Assembly: GCA_023392945.1 (NCBI GenBank)
Contig: JAEWNB010000104.1
Span: forward strand, 1-7,641
Reading direction: 5' to 3'
Source of the DNA: Bacteroidota bacterium
GTDB lineage: Bacteria; Bacteroidota; Bacteroidia; Bacteroidales; WCHB1-69
DNA length: 7,641 bases
Positions 7,098 through 7,641 of this stretch are shown one piece after another. Position 1 is the first letter of the stretch; every line of letters starts with the position of its first letter. The notes under the pieces were generated by a model. The model did no database searches. It was given only the letters and a program-made list of their open reading frames with translations, and was not told where the DNA came from. The position numbers and the translations under genes were made by a program.

Positions 7098-7425
7098 TTT
7101 TAGTATATTTTTTCCAATTATGATAAATATCATGAAAAATATTTTTTAATCAATATCTTATAGTAAAAAATTAAAATGCGAAATAAGTAAAATGAATGCT
7201 TCTTATTTGAAAATTTGTTATTCCCCAAGAAACTAATATTAAAAATTTGGAGTGAGAGTTTATAAATGTACATTTTGATTTTTAAATTCGTAAATAGTAA
7301 TTTAGAGATTTTATAATAAGGTAAAAAAGGTTATTAAAAATGATCTGACAAAGTACCTAATGATACCCCTTTATCTTTCACTTTCTATTTTAATTAACAT
7401 ATTCACCTTTATTTTTATATATTGC
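7098..7425. other. Gene-free AT-rich spacer
   Basis: No credible gene was found on either strand: the ATGs I followed run into stops within about 15 codons. I saw no clear hairpin, tandem repeat or tRNA-like structure. A near-consensus TATCTTTC lies at about 7372-7379 but lacks the final G and has no obvious gene to serve. The stretch separates the DUF3825 promoter from the insertion sequence. Confidence 0.6.
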
Positions 7426-7459
7426 TGTCCGATAAAACTTTTTTTGACAAATAAAAAAC

Positions 7460-7490
7460 AGGGCTGATTTCATTTGCAGAAGTCAGCCCT
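7460..7490 (+). terminator. Strong bidirectional hairpin terminator at IS end
   Basis: AGGGCTGATTTC (7460-7471) pairs with GAAGTCAGCCCT (7479-7490), 12 pairs with one T-G wobble and a 7-nt loop ATTTGCA. To the right lies a T-rich run (7491-7510). To the left, the complementary strand reads GTTTTTTATTTG. It can therefore end transcripts from both sides. Placed just before the transposase, it should stop read-in transcription from flanking genes. Confidence 0.7.
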
Positions 7491-7504
7491 TTGTGTTATT
7501 TTTG
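7473..7504 (+). promoter_or_regulatory. Bacteroides-type promoter for IS4 transposase
   Basis: A -33 box TTTG (7473-7476) lies in the hairpin loop. After 20 nt comes a -7 box TATTTTTG (7497-7504), matching the TTTG-N19-21-TAnnTTTG consensus. The start would be about 7508-7512, leaving a leader of only 15-20 nt before the ATG at 7527. The transposase mRNA would therefore lack the hairpin. Confidence 0.6.
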
Positions 7505-7526
7505 TTTTTTCACCAACATAAATAAC

Positions 7527-7641
7527 ATGGGCAAAAGTACACATTTTAGCGGACAGCCGCTCTATGGTCAGGTAATAAAATTAGTTGACAAGTCAAAAAT
7601 TCTTCAAATCAGTCGTAAAAACGGTGGCGAGCGTTACACCA
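7527..7641 (+). CDS. IS4-family transposase, N-terminal part (runs off window)
   Basis: Thirty-eight codons are visible before the window ends. MGKSTHFSGQPLYGQVIKLV, then DKSKILQISRKNGGERYT, matches the N-terminal domain (DUF4372 type) of IS4-family transposases common in Bacteroidetes, which typically open with a TGQPxxxQ segment followed by a helix and a DRY/ERY motif. The catalytic DDE residues would lie beyond the window. It has no Shine-Dalgarno site. Whether the copy is intact cannot be judged here. Confidence 0.8.
   Translation, partial: MGKSTHFSGQPLYGQVIKLVDKSKILQISRKNGGERYT

Larger units (their letters stand above)
7426..7641 (+). mobile_element. IS4-family insertion sequence, left end (partial)
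   Basis: The element is recognised by its transposase start at 7527 and a hairpin ahead of it. The outer boundary is inferred: CTGTCCGATAAAAC beginning about 7426 is the most terminus-like sequence between the AT-rich spacer and the hairpin. The right end lies outside the window, so neither the inverted repeat nor a target duplication can be verified. The true edge could lie some tens of bases away on either side. Confidence 0.5.

Noticed and set aside
7195..7239. Small frame on the + strand starting MNASYLK (14 codons).
   Set aside because: It is very short, lies in an AT-rich spacer, and has no ribosome binding site or promoter.
1..7641. CRISPR array, tRNA or rRNA genes, or long tandem repeats.
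   Set aside because: No regularly spaced repeats, cloverleaf-like segments or rRNA-like blocks were found on reading through the window.

Overview
The window looks like chromosome of a fermentative Bacteroidota bacterium, most likely order Bacteroidales. Four things point there: near-absence of Shine-Dalgarno sites, two promoters of the Bacteroides sigma-ABfr type (TTTG, 19-20 nt, TAnnTTTG), protein families typical of that order, and an IS4-type transposase of the kind common in it. An [FeFe]-hydrogenase maturase implies an anaerobe that makes or uses H2. Genus cannot be fixed from the sequence.

Left part (about 38-5594, + strand): four tightly spaced genes. First is hydE, the radical SAM maturase that builds the diiron subcluster of [FeFe]-hydrogenase. 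Next is a large exported protein with an intact transglutaminase core, a second decayed transglutaminase-like unit and a C-terminal thioredoxin-like domain lacking CXXC. Two acyltransferase-fold proteins follow: a DUF2156 (phosphatidylglycerol lysyltransferase C-domain-like) protein and a GNAT acetyltransferase whose start overlaps the preceding stop. Gaps of 60 bp, 6-18 bp and an overlap suggest one transcription unit. No functional link between hydE and the other three is visible.

Middle (5595-6140): AT-rich and disturbed. Two 5'-truncated gene ends lie head to head, one reading left to 5738 and one reading right to 6136, meeting near 6026-6031. This looks like a rearrangement or deletion scar.

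Right part (6141-7641): a 265-aa DUF3825 protein on the - strand, preceded by a leader of about 125 nt. The leader starts at a consensus Bacteroides promoter and holds an intrinsic terminator just before the start codon, so it is either an attenuator or a small RNA gene. About 330 bp of gene-free AT-rich DNA follows. Then comes the left end of an IS4-family insertion sequence, whose transposase promoter is interleaved with a strong terminator hairpin; the transposase runs off the window.

Nothing here is convincingly a new multi-gene system. The best leads are the DUF3825 leader, the head-to-head scar, the hairpin/promoter arrangement of the IS, and the double-transglutaminase/thioredoxin-like protein.
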